DNA of 64,000 nucleotides from Aquatica leii (taxonomy: Eukaryota; Arthropoda; Insecta; Coleoptera; Lampyridae), in NCBI GenBank assembly GCA_035610365.1, contig CM069432.1, positions 127,916,255 to 127,980,254 on the forward strand, in the 5' to 3' direction. Made by a program: the position numbers and the translations under genes. Below are positions 23,820 through 35,697 of this stretch, piece after piece; position 1 is the stretch's first letter, and each line of letters opens with the position of its first letter. The notes beneath the pieces were generated by a model. It worked only from the letters and a program-made list of their open reading frames with translations. It was not told the DNA's origin and made no database searches.

Positions 23820-24929
23820 AATTTTTTTTTAAATATTAAACATTTCATTATCTCTCCTCTCCTCTTAACTTTTTCCTCCTTCTTCATACTTCTTTTATCC
23901 ACTCCGCTCCATTACCGTTTTCGTCTAAGATTTCCTCTATTTTTATAACATCTTCTCTTAATTCACTGCATTTCTCTCTTATGTGGTTAAGGTTTTTCGT
24001 CTTTTTTCCACATAGTCTGCACATCTCTTTTTCTTATTTTTTCCAGTATTTGTTACCTAACTCCTCGTTCCCACATCTAAATCGTGCTATCATTTTATTT
24101 TATTGCTTTTATTTTCCATATCTTTTAAATATTCTGGCACCCCTTCACCTTTGATATCCTTATAAATCCTATTATATCTGTCCTCTTTTATCCTTGTCCA
24201 TCTTTTTTGTTTTTTTTTATGTTCCTATCTCTTCTTATTATGTCTTCCATTACCGTTACTCCGTCTTCTCTTAATCTCTCCACTTTTTCTCTCGCGTACA
24301 AGTTTCTTTTGTAATACTGTTTTCTGCCTTCCTTCCTACTTCACTTTTTCTCCCTTTATTTCTTTCCAACATTCTTGCAGTATTTTGCATTCTGTTCTTT
24401 CCCTTAGTTCTGTAGCCCCTTTACCTCCTTCTACTCTTTCTAGTACTATATTTCCGGCCTACACAGCACCACCCCCTTTATTAACTTTTCAAATAACAAC
24501 TTCCTTTTTTCTATATTCATCTCAAATACCTTTCCCTTACACCCTACACTTGTCCTATTAACCTGTTTTCTTTCCTCACTTTTTCCTTTATGTGTTTTCC
24601 TTCCTTACTATCCTGCTTCGTCGTGTAGCCCAGGTATGTAAATTCCTTCACTTGTTGCACTTCCTCATCCCTCTACTTCTACTCCTCTCTTTTTCTTTTC
24701 CTCCCTCTTTTTGTAAATACCTTTTTTTTGGTTTCTCCGTGTTTACTTTCATTTATTTTCTTTTCATGTATTTTTCCAGCGTTTTCATCATCTCTTTCAT
24801 TTCCTTTTCCTCCTTAGCCACTAACACTATGTCATCTGCATACGCCAACGACCATACCTTCGCTTTCCCTACCGCTATCCTTCCTGTCTGTTGTCCTCTT
24901 ATTGTCTCCTCCAGATCCCCCGTATATAC
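23820..24929 (-). pseudogene. EEP/YADD LINE, 3' piece: RT catalytic region to poly(A) end
   Basis: On the minus strand the piece starts (24,929) with VYTGDLEETIRGQQTG, then KVWSLAYADDIVLVAKEEK (24,870-24,820). YADD is the RT catalytic motif. Farther on come ARFRCGNEELGN and CRLCGKKTKNLNHIREKC (about 24,010-23,950), a C-terminal CCHC-type finger. It ends near 23,820 with AATATTTAAAAAAAAATT on the minus strand, a poly(A)-like tail. The BEL element at 24,930 interrupts it; the upstream sequence continues at 31,211. Stops and frameshifts are scattered. The coding strand is very purine-rich, which makes the plus strand of this tract TC-rich. Confidence 0.8.
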
Positions 24930-25209
24930 TGTTAAATGAATATTTGAATATAAACTGGCGCCTTGTTGTGACGTTTACTATGGTGCTATTTTATAGGTGA
25001 AATGCACGAGAATTATGGAAAAGTGGTGGTGCAGTGTAAATCGCAATGTGATAACACGTGTTAATACAGATATAAGAGTAGACATGGTGAGCCATTTTTG
25101 ATTAAAAAATTTTATTTGACAATTTTCTAAGTTTGTCTAATGTGCAATGCACAAATGAATTATTACCGTAATAAAAATTTAATACAGTCCATTATAGAGT
25201 TATTGAACA
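24930..25209 (+). repeat. 5' LTR of BEL/Pao element
   Basis: A 280-bp direct repeat starting TGTTAAATGAATATTTGAAT and ending TTATTGAACA. The partner is 30,931-31,210, also 280 bp. By eye they differ at 10 positions (about 96% identity). TATAC at 24,925-24,929 is the left target-site duplication. Confidence 0.93.
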
Positions 25210-25266
25210 TGTTGGTCCTTCGAGCCGGATTAAGACAGTGTGCAAATAAATAGGAATTCGTGTACA

Positions 25267-25425
25267 GCAGGGCCAGAAGAAACCGCACATTTTAATCTGC
25301 TAATCAAGATAACAAAATTTATATTTTCAAGCGAAGCAGGGCCAAAAGAAGCCGCACATTTTAATTTGCTAATCAAGATAACAAAATTTATATTTTCAAG
25401 CGAAGCAGGGCCAAAGCAGCCGCTT
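25267..25425 (+). repeat. 69-bp tandem duplication in the BEL leader
   Basis: GCAGGGCCAGAAGAAACCGC at 25,267 recurs, with few changes, at 25,336 and, partially, at 25,405: a strict 69-bp period. It lies between the primer-binding region and the Gag start. The frame stays open through it, but I see no reason to call it coding. Confidence 0.8.
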
Positions 25426-25680
25426 GATTCCAATACTGTTAATAACCCAACGTACCCCATTTTCACCGGGGTTCCGCATCCACAACAAATTACGCATGTT
25501 TACTCATCATTGCATTATTGAGTGACAAATATTCCTGTAAGTACCTACAAATTTATTATTTTACTGGTGGATCGTATCTATCGTCGTCGTCGAAATTACT
25601 CTTTTAAGTTAAGTTAATGCTTGAAGTCATTTGTTTAATTAAATTAAAGTTTTATTCTTATACTTCGCAATAGCAAACAA

Positions 25681-26680
25681 ATGGCTCCAAAAGATGGTGA
25701 AATTGTAGAATTAAAAACTAAATTAGATAAATGTAAAAAACACATTAACACATAAACACATAAAACGATTTGTTCACGAACATAAAAATGATCAGCCTTC
25801 TGCTGACCTTAATGATAAATTGTTAGTTAGAAAATTAAATGTAATTGAATATTTTAAACAAATTGAAGAGTATGATTCAAAAATAACTTGTATTGACAAA
25901 AATAATGCTTTAGGTGATCAAGAATACGATCAATTGTCGAATGATTACTATGACCTAATTACATTTATAGATTCTTTTACTAAAAATTACGATCAGAGGA
26001 TAGGTCCTAATGTGGTTAAAACCTTGACAACATTAGATGATGTACCAAATATAAAATTACCAGATATAAAAATACCTAACTTTAGTGGTAAAAACATTGG
26101 CGAATTTAAACTTTTCATAGACATGTTTGAAGCTGTAATAGGCAGCAATTCTAAATTAAAAAACGTAGAAAAACTGTATCATTTAAAAAGTCATCCCACT
26201 ACATTAAAAGAATTTGTTTCTCATGTTAAGCAGCACACGGGAGCTCTAAAAACGTTAGGCCAACTAGTGAATGGCTGGGGTGTCATTTTAGTAAGAATTC
26301 TTACCCAAAAATCAGATTTTTATACAAATCAAGCGTATCAGTTGCAAAGAGATAAAACAAAAATTCCATGTTTGGACGATTTTTTAGATTTTCTGCAACA
26401 GAGAATTTTGTCGTTTCAGGGAATGCCTGAAACAAAAAGGTTGTAAAGGAAAAAGTTCATGTTAATTTTGCAACCAAACCAAATGTAAAAAAATGCGTAT
26501 TTTGCAAAAATCCTGATCACAAAATTTATGATTGCGAAAAATTTAAGCAAATAAAGCCAAATGAAAGATTTTCTTTTGCAAGTAAACAAAGACTTTGCAG
26601 AAAGTGTTTAAATTCACATTCTGGTTATTGTAGGTCCGCTTTCAAGTGCCTAGAATGTCATAGCCCTCATTATTCGCTGT
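25681..26680 (+). pseudogene. BEL/Pao Gag with zinc knuckles, frameshifted
   Basis: The first ATG is at 25,681 (MAPKDGEIVELKTKLDKCKK). A one-base shift near 25,741 moves the frame, which then stays open from about 25,745 to 26,446. The segment LPDIKIPNFSGKNIGEFKLF is the classic BEL Gag block before the capsid-like region, which seems shortened after YHLKS (26,175-26,190). A second shift at about 26,438 leads into CVFCKNPDHKIYDC (26,490-26,535) and CRKCLNSHSGYCRSAFKC (26,597-26,650), the zinc knuckles. It would package element RNA in an active copy. Confidence 0.8.
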
Positions 26681-27418
26681 TGCATCTCGAACGCTCTTCT
26701 ACTGAGAATGAAGGTGAATCTGACACAAGGAAAGAGCCAAACACAAGTGTGCAACTCTTTAATAAGAATCTTCAGGCCTCCCAAAATGTATTGCTTCCAA
26801 TTGGTAAGGTTAAAATAAAAAAGGCTACTAGGGAGTATATCATTGTTCATTGTCTTTTAGATAGCGGCTCGCAAGCCTCTTTTATTACAAATCGTTTAGC
26901 CTCAAAGCTAAAATTCGCATCCTTTGTCAGTCCTTTAAAGGTAATTGGAATTTCACAAGATATTACAAAGGTGAACAATGCCGTGAATGTCACCATTGAG
27001 TCATGCATAAACAATTACAAAATAAATATTAATTGTTACATGGTTGACAAAATCTCTTCTCATTCTATCAATTCTAGTACCGATTTATCCAACGTAAAAA
27101 TACCAAATCACATCATCTTATCTGATTCCACTTTCACGGATCCAAAAAATGTCAATTTACTTTTAAGCGCTGATATTTTCTTCAAAATACTGCGTGCAGG
27201 CACTTACAAAATTCCTGGTACGAACATAATTCTACAGAATACCCTTTTTGGATACGTCGCAAGCTGTGTTGCTCGTTCAAGAGGCAACATCGTTATGTGT
27301 GATTTCACATTACACTCGTTTCTTGCTGCCTCGAAACTTGAGGACGTTCTAGTAAAATTTTGGGAAACTGAAAGGGTCCCTGAATTGTTTAAAGAGTACA
27401 ACACAGAGCAAGAAGCGT
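26680..27418 (+). pseudogene. BEL/Pao aspartic protease (DUF1758-type) region
   Basis: Frame open from 26,680 to a TGA at 27,418. The catalytic loop is HCLLDSGSQASFITNRLA (26,845-26,905), with DSG as the active-site motif. NVNLLLSADIFFKILRAG and TLFGYVASCV (27,150-27,270) are the l.iGaD.f..il..g and t.fGwv..G blocks of DUF1758 proteases of BEL elements. It is joined by an interrupted linker (stops at 27,418 and 27,466) to the reverse transcriptase. Confidence 0.82.
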
Positions 27419-27480
27419 GAGAAAATATTTTTCAAGCTTCATTAAAAAGAGTATCTGGAAAATTTTAGGTAGAGCTTCCT

Positions 27481-28584
27481 TTGAAACAAGAAATGCATGC
27501 TCTTGACATTGGAGATACTTTTTCTGTTGCATTAAAACGTTTTCAAAACTTAGAAAAAAGGTTTAAAATGGATCCACCGCTTTTCCAGAAATATCACCAA
27601 TTCATAAAAAAATACGTTGATTTGGGGCATGCAAAGGTTGTCGATTTTCAAAATTATAAGTCAAACGTGCATCATGCTTACTTCCTGGCGCATCACCCCG
27701 TTATTAGGGACAACAAATGTACCACAAAGCTTAGAGTAGTTTTTGATGGTAGCATTAGGTCAAAGTCAAACAAATCTATCAATGATATGCTATACAATGG
27801 TGTAGTAGTTCAAAAAGAGTTTTTTGAAGTTTTAATACGTTTTAGAATGGTTAAGTTTACATTGTTGTGTGACATAAAACAGATGTACAGAATGGTTTTG
27901 GTAGATCCCAAGCATAGATGTTTACAGAACATTCTTTGGATATCAAACCCAAAGGATGAAATACAATGTTTGCAGTTGCAAACAGTTACTTACGGTCTGA
28001 AAAGTAGCTCGTTTTTAGCCACAAGGTGCTTGCACGAATTAGCTATCAACAATCGGGAAGTTTATCCTCTTGCGTCAAGGGCATTACTCAATAATACCTA
28101 CGTTGATGACATCTTATCTGGCGGTTATACCATTCATGAAGTTATTTCCTTAAAAAACCAATTAATTAATCTTTTAAAATCTGGCGGATTTGAGTTGCAC
28201 AAGTGGAGCTCTAATAATTCATTAACTTTAGAAAATATTTCAGACAACGTCAAATTATTTGCAAACATTGATATAAACAAAGATCCTTTTACTATTAAAG
28301 CACTGGGAATGAACTTAAATATAAATACAGATTATTTTGAAATCATCACCCCAAAGTTAAATTTTGAAGAATATGTCACTAAAAGACATGTTTTGAGTTA
28401 CATTTCTTCGTTTTATGATCCGTTAGGACTTGCAGGTCTAGTTATTGTGACTGCGAAATTGTTTATGCAAAAACTTTGGCGCCTTAATCTTAATTGGGAT
28501 GACGTTTTGCCAGACGATCTTTTGAATGAATGGCATAGTTTTGCAAAAGATTTGAACAATATGCCGACTGTCAAAATTTATTAA
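27481..28584 (+). pseudogene. BEL/Pao reverse transcriptase
   Basis: An uninterrupted 367-codon frame. Motifs in order: TTKLRVVFDGSIRSKSNKSI (27,720-27,780), TLLCDIKQMYRMVLVD (27,860-27,905, first catalytic Asp), TYGLKSSSFLATRCL and NTYVDDILSGG (28,095-28,127, the DD pair), ELHKWSSN, and SYISSFYDPLGLAGLV. All are diagnostic of BEL/Pao RT. It ends at a TAA at 28,582, in the connection to RNase H, which is premature because the domain continues in the next frame. This is the best preserved part of the element. Confidence 0.88.
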
Positions 28585-28599
28585 AATTTACATCTATGT

Positions 28600-29196
28600 A
28601 ACGCCCTAAAAATTGAGTTAATTGGGTACTGTGACGCTTCATCTCAGGCGTATGGATGTGTTATTTACATAAAAACCGTCTTTGTTGATGGTGCAAGGGT
28701 ATCTTTGTTATCTTCTAAGTCTAGACTTGCTCCTAGCAATAAAGACAAAGAGTGATCTATTCCTTAACTTGAATTAAACGGTTCCCTGTTGCTCTCAATT
28801 TTAACTGAAAAGGTATACCAAGTGTTAAGTGATACTTTACCAAATTTAAGTATGTTTCTTTATTCTGATTCCAAGGTCGTACTTGCTTGGATTAAGAAAG
28901 ATCCTTTAAAGTTCAATCCATACGTAGCTAACCGTTTTCTTAAAATTGGGAATATTACGTCCAAGTTTAATTGGCTTTATGTTGAGTCAAGCAATAATCC
29001 TGCTGACTACATTTCTAGGGGTTTGAATCCTCGTGAATTCTCTTTCACAGAATCTTGGTTCTCTGGACCAAAAGAACTTGCTGATATTCATTTTTTTCAT
29101 AACGTTTATAATGAAACTATTGAACCTTCTACATTGCCTGAATTGAGTGGACATGTGTTTTTCGAACAAGTTTCGAAAACACTTTCGCTTTTTTAA
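28600..29196 (+). pseudogene. BEL/Pao RNase H and linker
   Basis: Following the RT stop, the frame reads GYCDASSQAYGCVIY (28,627-28,670), the first catalytic Asp of RNase H. Stops occur near 28,755 and 28,765. The frame from 28,789 gives SMFLYSDSKVVLAWIK (second Asp) and WLYVESSNNPADYISRGLNP (third Asp), as in all BEL RNase H domains. It closes at a TAA at 29,194. Confidence 0.82.
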
Positions 29197-29217
29197 AATT
29201 ACTCTGATATAAACAAA

Positions 29218-30644
29218 TTGCTGCGAGTTGTTGCATACATTATTCGATTTTGTACAAATCCCAAAGGCAAAACCAATTTTAAGAACAATCTTACCGTTCA
29301 AGAACTAAATTTAGCTTTAACCTGTATTTTGAAGCATGAACAAAATTCCCACTTTTCTAAAGAAATGCAAATCTTGCGGCGCAACAATGAAGCCAAGCAT
29401 TCATTAAGCGGTCTTTTTCCGTTCATTGATAAAAATGGTTTGCTTAGAGTCGGAGGTAGGCTTCAAAATGCAAACATTTCATACAATCAGAAACACCCAA
29501 TCATTCTTCCCAAAAACAGCCATGTTACTTCTCATCTCATACATAGAGAACATTTGAGATTATTACACGCAGGGCAAAGACAAATCTTCAATAGTTTAAG
29601 TCAGAATTATTAGTTAATAAACGGAAATAGGGAAACCAAAAAGATCCTTTACAAGTGTGTCATCTGTTTTAGACACAAGGCTATATGTTCAAAGCAATTA
29701 ATGGGATCACTTCCTGAGCCTCGCGTAACTTCATCGCGGTCTTTTGAGCACGTTGGTGTTGATTTTTGCGGACCTTTTCTTATCAAACAGTCCAGACTAA
29801 GAAAGGTCATCGCCACTAAGTCTTACATTGCTTTCTTTGTATGCTTTTCCGTCAAGGCAATACAAATGGAGCTTTTATCAGATATGACGACCGAAAATTT
29901 TCTTAATGCTTTAAAGAGATTAATATTTAGAAGAAACAAGGCCGTCAAAATTTTTTGTGATAACGGGGCTACGTTTAAAGGTGCCTCAACCAGATAAAGG
30001 AGTTTTACAAGGCTGCAAATAAATTAAAAATTTATAACTATTCACTAAGTGAAAATATGACCTTTAATTTCATCCCAAGTTATTCCCCAGTCTTCGGCGG
30101 GCTCTGGGAAGCCGGCGTTAAGAGCGCAAAGTATCATCTCAAACGAGTTTTGGGTAATGAGCAACTTACTTTTGAAGAATTAAATACTCTTGTAATTCAA
30201 GTAGAAGGGATTCTTAATTCAGGACCTTTAACGCCGTTGTCTAATGACCCTTCAGACTTCACTTATCTAACTCCTGCACACTTTCTCATTGGTTCTACTA
30301 TCACTAGCTACTCTGAACCCGATTTAACTACAGTGCCAGATAATCGATTAAGGTTTTGGCGTAAGTGTACTCAGATGCAGCAGCATTTTTGGGCAAGGTG
30401 GCATAAAGACTATTTAAATTCACTGCAGAATCGTCCTAAATGGAAAAATAGTGTTTCTAACCTACGAGAAGGTATGCTTGTCCTTCTTAAGAATGACAAT
30501 TTGCCATCACTAAAATGGCCAATGGCCAGAATTTTTGAAGTAATGCCTGGAAACGACGGCAAGGTGAGGGTTGTCAAAGTAAAAACCAGAAACGGATTTT
30601 TTCTCCGATCGGTGACAAAAGTAGCTGTTCTGCCAATTGATTAA
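29218..30644 (+). pseudogene. BEL/Pao integrase, three frames
   Basis: 29,218-29,613 contains HREHLRLLHAG (zinc-binding His pair); CVIC at about 29,660 supplies the Cys pair. 29,701-29,997 holds FEHVGVDFCGPF (first Asp) and IFCDNGATFKGA (second Asp). 30,057-30,644 has SYSPVFGGLWEAGVKSAK (catalytic Glu), LTYLTPAHFLIG and a C-terminal WPMARIFEVMPG...VRVVKVKT block. Stops at 29,611 and 29,995 break the protein. Integrase would insert the cDNA with 5-bp duplications, consistent with the TATAC seen. Confidence 0.85.
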
Positions 30645-30930
30645 TTCTTGGCCACGAATACTCTTTGATTTTCTGTAGAATGTTTATTCTTTATATTTTA
30701 TTATTATTAGAGCAAGTACATTTGATTTCAAAAAGTCTACTTATTTAGTTTGGCATTTTATAACTCATTGTTATTTTCTTTTTTTTTGTGTACTTTTCTT
30801 AATAATAGTTATAGTAAATAGCATATTATTAGTTAATTATTTCATTTGTATTAGATATTTTGTTTGTTTCAGTTTAATTATATTTAAAATTTGTAAGTTT
30901 CTGCCGAAACATTTTTGTCGCCCCAATTTA

Positions 30931-31210
30931 TGTTAAATGAATATTTGAATTTAAACTGGCGCCTTGTTGTGACGTTTACTATGGTGTTATTTTATAGGTG
31001 AAATGCGCGAGCATTATGGAAAAGTGGTAGTGCAGTGTAAATCGCAATGTGATAACACGTGTTAATACAGATATAAGAGAAGACATGGTGTGCCATTTTT
31101 GATTGAAAAATTTTATTTGACAATTTTGTAAGTTTGTCTAATGTGCAATGCACAAATGAATTATTACCGTAATAAAAATTTAATACAGTCCATTATTGAG
31201 TTATTGAACA
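30931..31210 (+). repeat. 3' LTR of BEL/Pao element
   Basis: 280 bp, starts TGTTAAATGAATATTTGAAT and ends TTATTGAACA, followed by the right target duplication TATAC (31,211-31,215). Ten differences from the 5' LTR by eye. Confidence 0.93.
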
Positions 31211-31485
31211 TATACTGCGAACAGGTTTGCGCTCAGTGGGCATCCATGTCTCAACTCTCTCTTTGTAATGAATTTCTCGCTATCTTCCCCATTCACTTTG
31301 ACCCTGCTCCTCGTTTATTTGTAGATTTTCTCTATTCTTTCTATTAATTTTTCATTGATTTTTTTTCTTTATGTATTCTTACAGTTTTTCCGTTTTTACT
31401 TTGTCAAAAGCGGTTTTTAGATCTACGAATAATGCCACCATTTTCTCTCTTTTTTTTTCTAGCTCTCTATTCGCCAAGTGTTACA

Positions 31486-31486
<1 letters not shown>
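31211..31486 (-). pseudogene. EEP/YADD LINE, middle piece: RT palm
   Basis: The minus strand reads HLANRELEKKREKMVALFVD followed by LKTAFDKV (31,470-31,385), the first RT catalytic Asp block (FVDLKaAFDkv), and near the BEL junction GCPLSANLFA (31,240-31,212), which continues as VYTGDLEETI at 24,929 once BEL and one TATAC are removed. On its 5' side it stops at the TA run at 31,487, and the preceding residues DNIY are found at 50,700. Only 276 bp long, isolated between two large insertions. Confidence 0.8.

Positions 31487-31545
<59 letters not shown>
31487..31545. repeat. (TA)n microsatellite at left junction of the 19-kb insertion
   Basis: About 59 bp of pure TA between LINE sequence (ends TTACAG) and the left terminus TGTCACACGGCAGG. 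A shorter TA run (about 50,686-50,700) marks the right junction. Confidence 0.95.
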
Positions 31546-31548
<3 letters not shown>

Positions 31549-31830
31549 ACACGGCAGGTTCAAGACCAATATTTTTTTTTTAATGTAATCGATACTAAAC
31601 GTCCCGTGAAATCAATGTATGCAAGTTTTTTTTAATTTAAACGATTATATTTTTTATATTTCCAATATTGGCAGATATGAGGACAAATAAGTTTGGCAGG
31701 TTTGAGGACAGTGGTTGATATTGGGACACTACTGCAAAGGCAGTTTTCAGGACAGTTAATGTGCTTGAATCTACCGAAGTGGCAGACGGCAGTTTCCAGA
31801 CACTTTTCAGAACTGGCACATTACCATACA
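31546..31830. repeat. Left subterminal repeat array (GGCAG..AGGACA)
   Basis: Units at 31,553 (GGCAGGTTCAAGACC), 31,670 (GGCAGATATGAGGACA), 31,695 (GGCAGGTTTGAGGACAG), 31,739 (GGCAGTTTTCAGGACAG) and 31,788 (GGCAGTTTCCAGACAC). Similar 16-17-mers occur at the right end. Arrays of this sort are typical transposase-binding regions. Confidence 0.7.
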
Positions 31831-33290
31831 TGATAATTTACGATACGTATTTTATTCACGGTTTTAGAATGTACCTAAACAAAATTGTTTTTATTTTTGT
31901 AACATTTATTTAACGTTAAAATGCAAGAGTTTAATTTGCAATATAGAGAAGCACACACAATGACCAATAACAATGATTGCTTAACAGAGTATTTTTGACA
32001 GTTGTCACATTTAAACTATCTGTACAAAGGATATTAGAAAATTTTCTTACCGAAAAAGTGTTTATTTTTATTATATAAGTAAGATGAATTTTCTAACAAT
32101 ATACCTCAATCACATAATATTTATAAGAACATGAAAATATTTACTAAAAGCAGAATGTACTTTTTAATATATAACAAATGAGACAACAATTACAAAAGAT
32201 CAAGAAAGAGTAGCCGAAGCCGAAGCTTTACAATGCTAAATGCAATTCATCAAAAACAAAACTACGTATTAAATTATATTAAAGTTCTGAGTTCTGAAAA
32301 ATAAAAATACGTTTTCTCATAAATTGATAGTTTTCAAAAAAGTATGGGGGCGCTGCAGTCAACTACAGCGGCTAGGGAAGTAATATGCGTTTCTCGGTGT
32401 GTAGATGGCGTAAAGCAAGTCTTAATTTATATAAGCAATTCAAGGACTTCCACATACGACATTTAAGAAGAGAGTTTTGATTGTTTTGAGTACAAGCAGA
32501 TAACTTTTATTTTTAAAAATTCATGAAAAAATACAGTGGCAATAGAGGCGAGTTTTATGTCTATAATTTTATAAGGTTCTCGCCTTCTTTCAGTGTCTTC
32601 TTTACTTCAAACACTATTTAGCTTGATTCAAGTAGACGGGAAAACCCCTATATGAGTATGTACCGTGCACGCGGTTTATTGGAATCCTGGATAATGTTAT
32701 CAGCCGGCTAAGGTTTATAGTAATCATAATTTCGGTTAATGTTATCAATTTTCTTCTCCGGTTTGTTTCTACATATGAGCAATCACTTATTTTGTATGAT
32801 TTTTAGCTGAATTTTCACAATATGCTTGTTTAAAGTAAAAAATTAAATCATTGTAGCCTAAAAATAGTTGTTTTGCATGTACCTATACCTTTGTTTTTAC
32901 AGTGTTATTTATTTATTTTGACGGACTTACGTAACATTACATCATTTAAACACCTGTAAATACAGTTAACCTGAATAAACAAAATCCCTGGAGAGGCGTA
33001 GCTGGTGTCACTTTAATTCTAAAGGTGCACTCAAATTAAAAAGTATTTTGGTGGGAAATTCAAATCATCCGTAGGTTATCCGTGTAGATAATCTTTAGAC
33101 TTTGTTGTTTAAGGTTATTTCAGAGAAACGCTTTATGATTTTAATACTATCAAAATAAATTGTAATTACACATTTACTTTTCTAAAAGATTCGGTACAAC
33201 ATTACAAAATATAATATGTAGTTACATATTTTTAAAAGTAATTCTAAAAATTACTTATTAACATCAGAAAACACAATTATAAAAAAATCA
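31831..33290. other. Unassigned sequence left of the Copia relic
   Basis: No protein similarity. 32,340-32,520 looks LTR-like (GGGGGCGCTGCAGTC, TAGATGGCG, then a TATATAAGC box followed by AAGCAGATAACTTTTATTT), but I found no partner copy or target duplication. A near-palindrome CGCTGCAGTCAACTACAGCG lies at 32,351-32,370. Confidence 0.3.
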
Positions 33291-33477
33291 ATTAATTTAG
33301 TCTTCTCCATTAAAAATTTCATCGTCATATGATCCAGTGTTCACCATAAACGACAGGTTTTCCACAGCAACATCTAGCAGTCCATCACGTTGCCACATTT
33401 ATTGCGCCAAATGATTCACATGTTGACAATTTTGTCCCAGTCCGATGTTTTAAAGTTATGCAGATACTTGCTCTCAA

Positions 33478-34720
33478 TAATAAACGGAAAGCCAAACGAA
33501 ATAATTGAATTTTCTACTAGTTTTATAGCGCCCTGATTGTCACTATACAAAAGTTGTTATTTTATTTAAAAGCCCTGTCAGAAATATAGCCTCCTTCCCT
33601 GCTTCTGCTACAGTTACATACTCCACCTCTGTTGTCGATAAAGCAATGGCGTTTTGTTTTCTGCTTTCCCAGGATATGGTCGAGTTATTGAATTCGAAGA
33701 TATATCCTGAATAAGATTTTCTATCTTCTCCACTTGCCCAGTCAGCGTCAGCGTAACCTGTAATGTTTTCAGAACCAGCTGTATAACTTAGACTTAGTCC
33801 TAAGTGACGTGTACCCTTTAGGTATCTTAACACCCGCTTTGCCATGATCCAATGTTTATCACTAAAACATGTGTTAAACTGACTTAAATAGCTGACGGCA
33901 TACATAATGTCAGGACGTGTACACACAGCTAGGTACATCAACGATCCGATCAAGTTTTGATAAGGAACATCACTAACCATTTTACTTTTCTCCATTTTAC
34001 GTCCTTCAATTAAAGGAGTCGATGCAACCTTAGCATCAGACATCCCAAATTTTTCCAACAATCGGTCAATATACTTCGTCTGACATATTTGTATTTTCAA
34101 ATCAAAACATTCATTGAAATGCCTAAAAAATCTCTTATTGGTCCTAGATCTTTAATTCTAAATTTCTCAGCCATCAAACACTTCATTTTTTCTTTTTCAT
34201 TCTCATTATTTGAAATAACAAGGAAATCATCCACATGAATAGCTACTATGAAATGTGAATTGTTAACGCATTTAAAAAACATGCATGGCTCATAACTAGA
34301 CTTTTGAAAACACATACTTAATAAAAAGTCTCCTACCTTCTTGTACCACACTTTTGATGATTGCTTTAAACCATAAAGCGCTTTCTTAAGCAAGCATACT
34401 TTATTAAGTCCTTCGTAACATCCCTCTGGCAATTCCATATAAATACTTTCATTCAGACTCCCATGCAAGAAAGCAGACTCAACATCTAAATGATCTACTT
34501 TCATTTTGTATCTTACAGCTAAAGCAAGCTAAAACCTTAAAGTGCTTAGTCTAATAACAGGAGAAAATGTCTCCTTATAATCTAGTCCAAATTTTTGGGT
34601 AAACCCTTTAGCAACTAACCTAGCCTTAAATCTAACGTTTTTATCGCTATCAACCTTAACTTTAAAAACCCATCGATTTTGCACTACATCTGTATCAAGA
34701 GGTCTATCTACTAAAATCTA
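33478..34720 (-). pseudogene. Copia reverse transcriptase and RNase H
   Basis: A degraded upstream segment (34,720-34,510) gives [10 protein letters not shown]- and [20 protein letters not shown]-like residues in pieces. The frame from 34,504 has HLDVESAFLHGSLNESIYM (first Asp), KALYGLKQSSKVWYKK and IHVDDFLVI (DD pair; HVDD rather than YVDD). 34,100-33,543 gives YIDRLLEKFGMSDAKVASTP, the RNase H block ITGYADADWASGEDRKSYSG and NAIALSTTEVEYV. After one stop LYSDNQGAIKLVEN follows (33,540-33,495), and then the protein is lost before the KHIDIrhH block. Confidence 0.87.
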
Positions 34721-35183
34721 TGTGTTATTAAAATTTAACGAATTTAATTCCGATTTTATAACCTATTCCCACTTACTCGCATTATGCTACATTTCCGAGC
34801 CTCAAAAATATTACTAGGTTCTACGTAACTTGAACAAGCATAATATAGTTCAAAATTGGGAAACAATACCTGTTTCCTGTCTCTGTCAATATCGCCAGAG
34901 GTTCTCTAGTCTCTTGAACACCAGAATTTTTTTTTTTTTGACTTTCAAGGGTACTTGCTTCTCCAACCTCGTTTGGAATTTGTAACATCACCATAGGTGA
35001 ACCATAACTGTTAGAAACCACTGAATCATCTGCATCAACACTGTCGGTAACAACTATGCGAGTTTCTTGATGATCGCCAGCTAAGTTTAAACGACCAAAT
35101 ACTACAAAATCAGCTTTATCAATGCAACCCTCAGCACTAGCCCTTCTTGTTTTGTTGAAATTACTTGTGCCAATAGTTTCCTT

Positions 35184-35690
35184 CTAAAATATTATATCCC
35201 GACTTCTTACAACCTTTTGTTGTGATGGAATCCACACTCTAAAACGATCTTTTTTATAGCAATAACCTACAAAGTGACCAGGTGTACCTTTTTTATCCCA
35301 CTTGTTTCTTCGTTCTTTTGGAACATGAACATAGCATTCTGTCCCGAACACTTTAAAATGTTGTAGAATAACGTATTTCTTTCCCATCCAGTGTTCAAAA
35401 GGTGACTTGCCTTCAACTCGAGTAAACCCAGTTCTGTTTAACGCAAAAGTAGCGGTGTTAACTGCTTCTGCCCACAGATTTATCGAAAAACCTTTCGCAT
35501 GTAACATGGATCGTGCACTTTCAACAAGTGTTCGGTTCTCACGTTCGGCACTCCCATTTTGTTCAGGTGTATAAGGCATTGTCATTCGAAAAACAATGCC
35601 ATATTCCTCCAATACACGTTTCACTTCTTTCTAATCAAATTCGCGACCACCATCAGTCATTAAACACTTAATTGGAATTCCATTGGTGAT
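35184..35690 (-). pseudogene. Copia integrase core, C-terminal half
   Basis: CLMTDGGREFD (35,672-35,640, second catalytic Asp) is followed by a stop, then a 146-codon frame with MPYTPEQNGSAERENRTLVE (catalytic Glu in the ER context), LNRTGFTRVEGKSPFEHWMG (GKxxFExW variant) and FKVFGTECYVHVP plus GHFVGYC, all Copia integrase signatures. Confidence 0.87.
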
Positions 35691-35697
35691 ACACTCT

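Larger units (their letters stand above)
24930..31210 (+). mobile_element. BEL/Pao LTR retrotransposon, near full length but mutated
   Basis: The 6281-bp element is flanked by the 5-bp duplication TATAC (24,925-24,929 and 31,211-31,215). Its interior follows the BEL/Pao order: Gag with zinc knuckles, aspartic protease, reverse transcriptase, RNase H, integrase. The sequence TGGTCCTTCGAGCCGGA at 25,212-25,228, just after the 5' LTR, is where a primer-binding site is expected, and a similar motif is frequent in BEL elements. Frameshifts and stops in each domain make it non-autonomous today. It sits inside the reverse transcriptase of the LINE at 23.8-52.8 kb. Confidence 0.9.

Noticed and set aside
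24592-24939. 115-codon plus-strand frame with hydrophobic stretches
   Set aside because: Antisense of the LINE reverse transcriptase YADD region.
31371-31635. Frames with (Ile-Tyr)n runs
   Set aside because: Translation of the TA microsatellite.
32340-32520. LTR-like segment with TATATAAGC
   Set aside because: No second copy, no TG...CA ends that I can fix and no target duplication; noted only as unassigned sequence.
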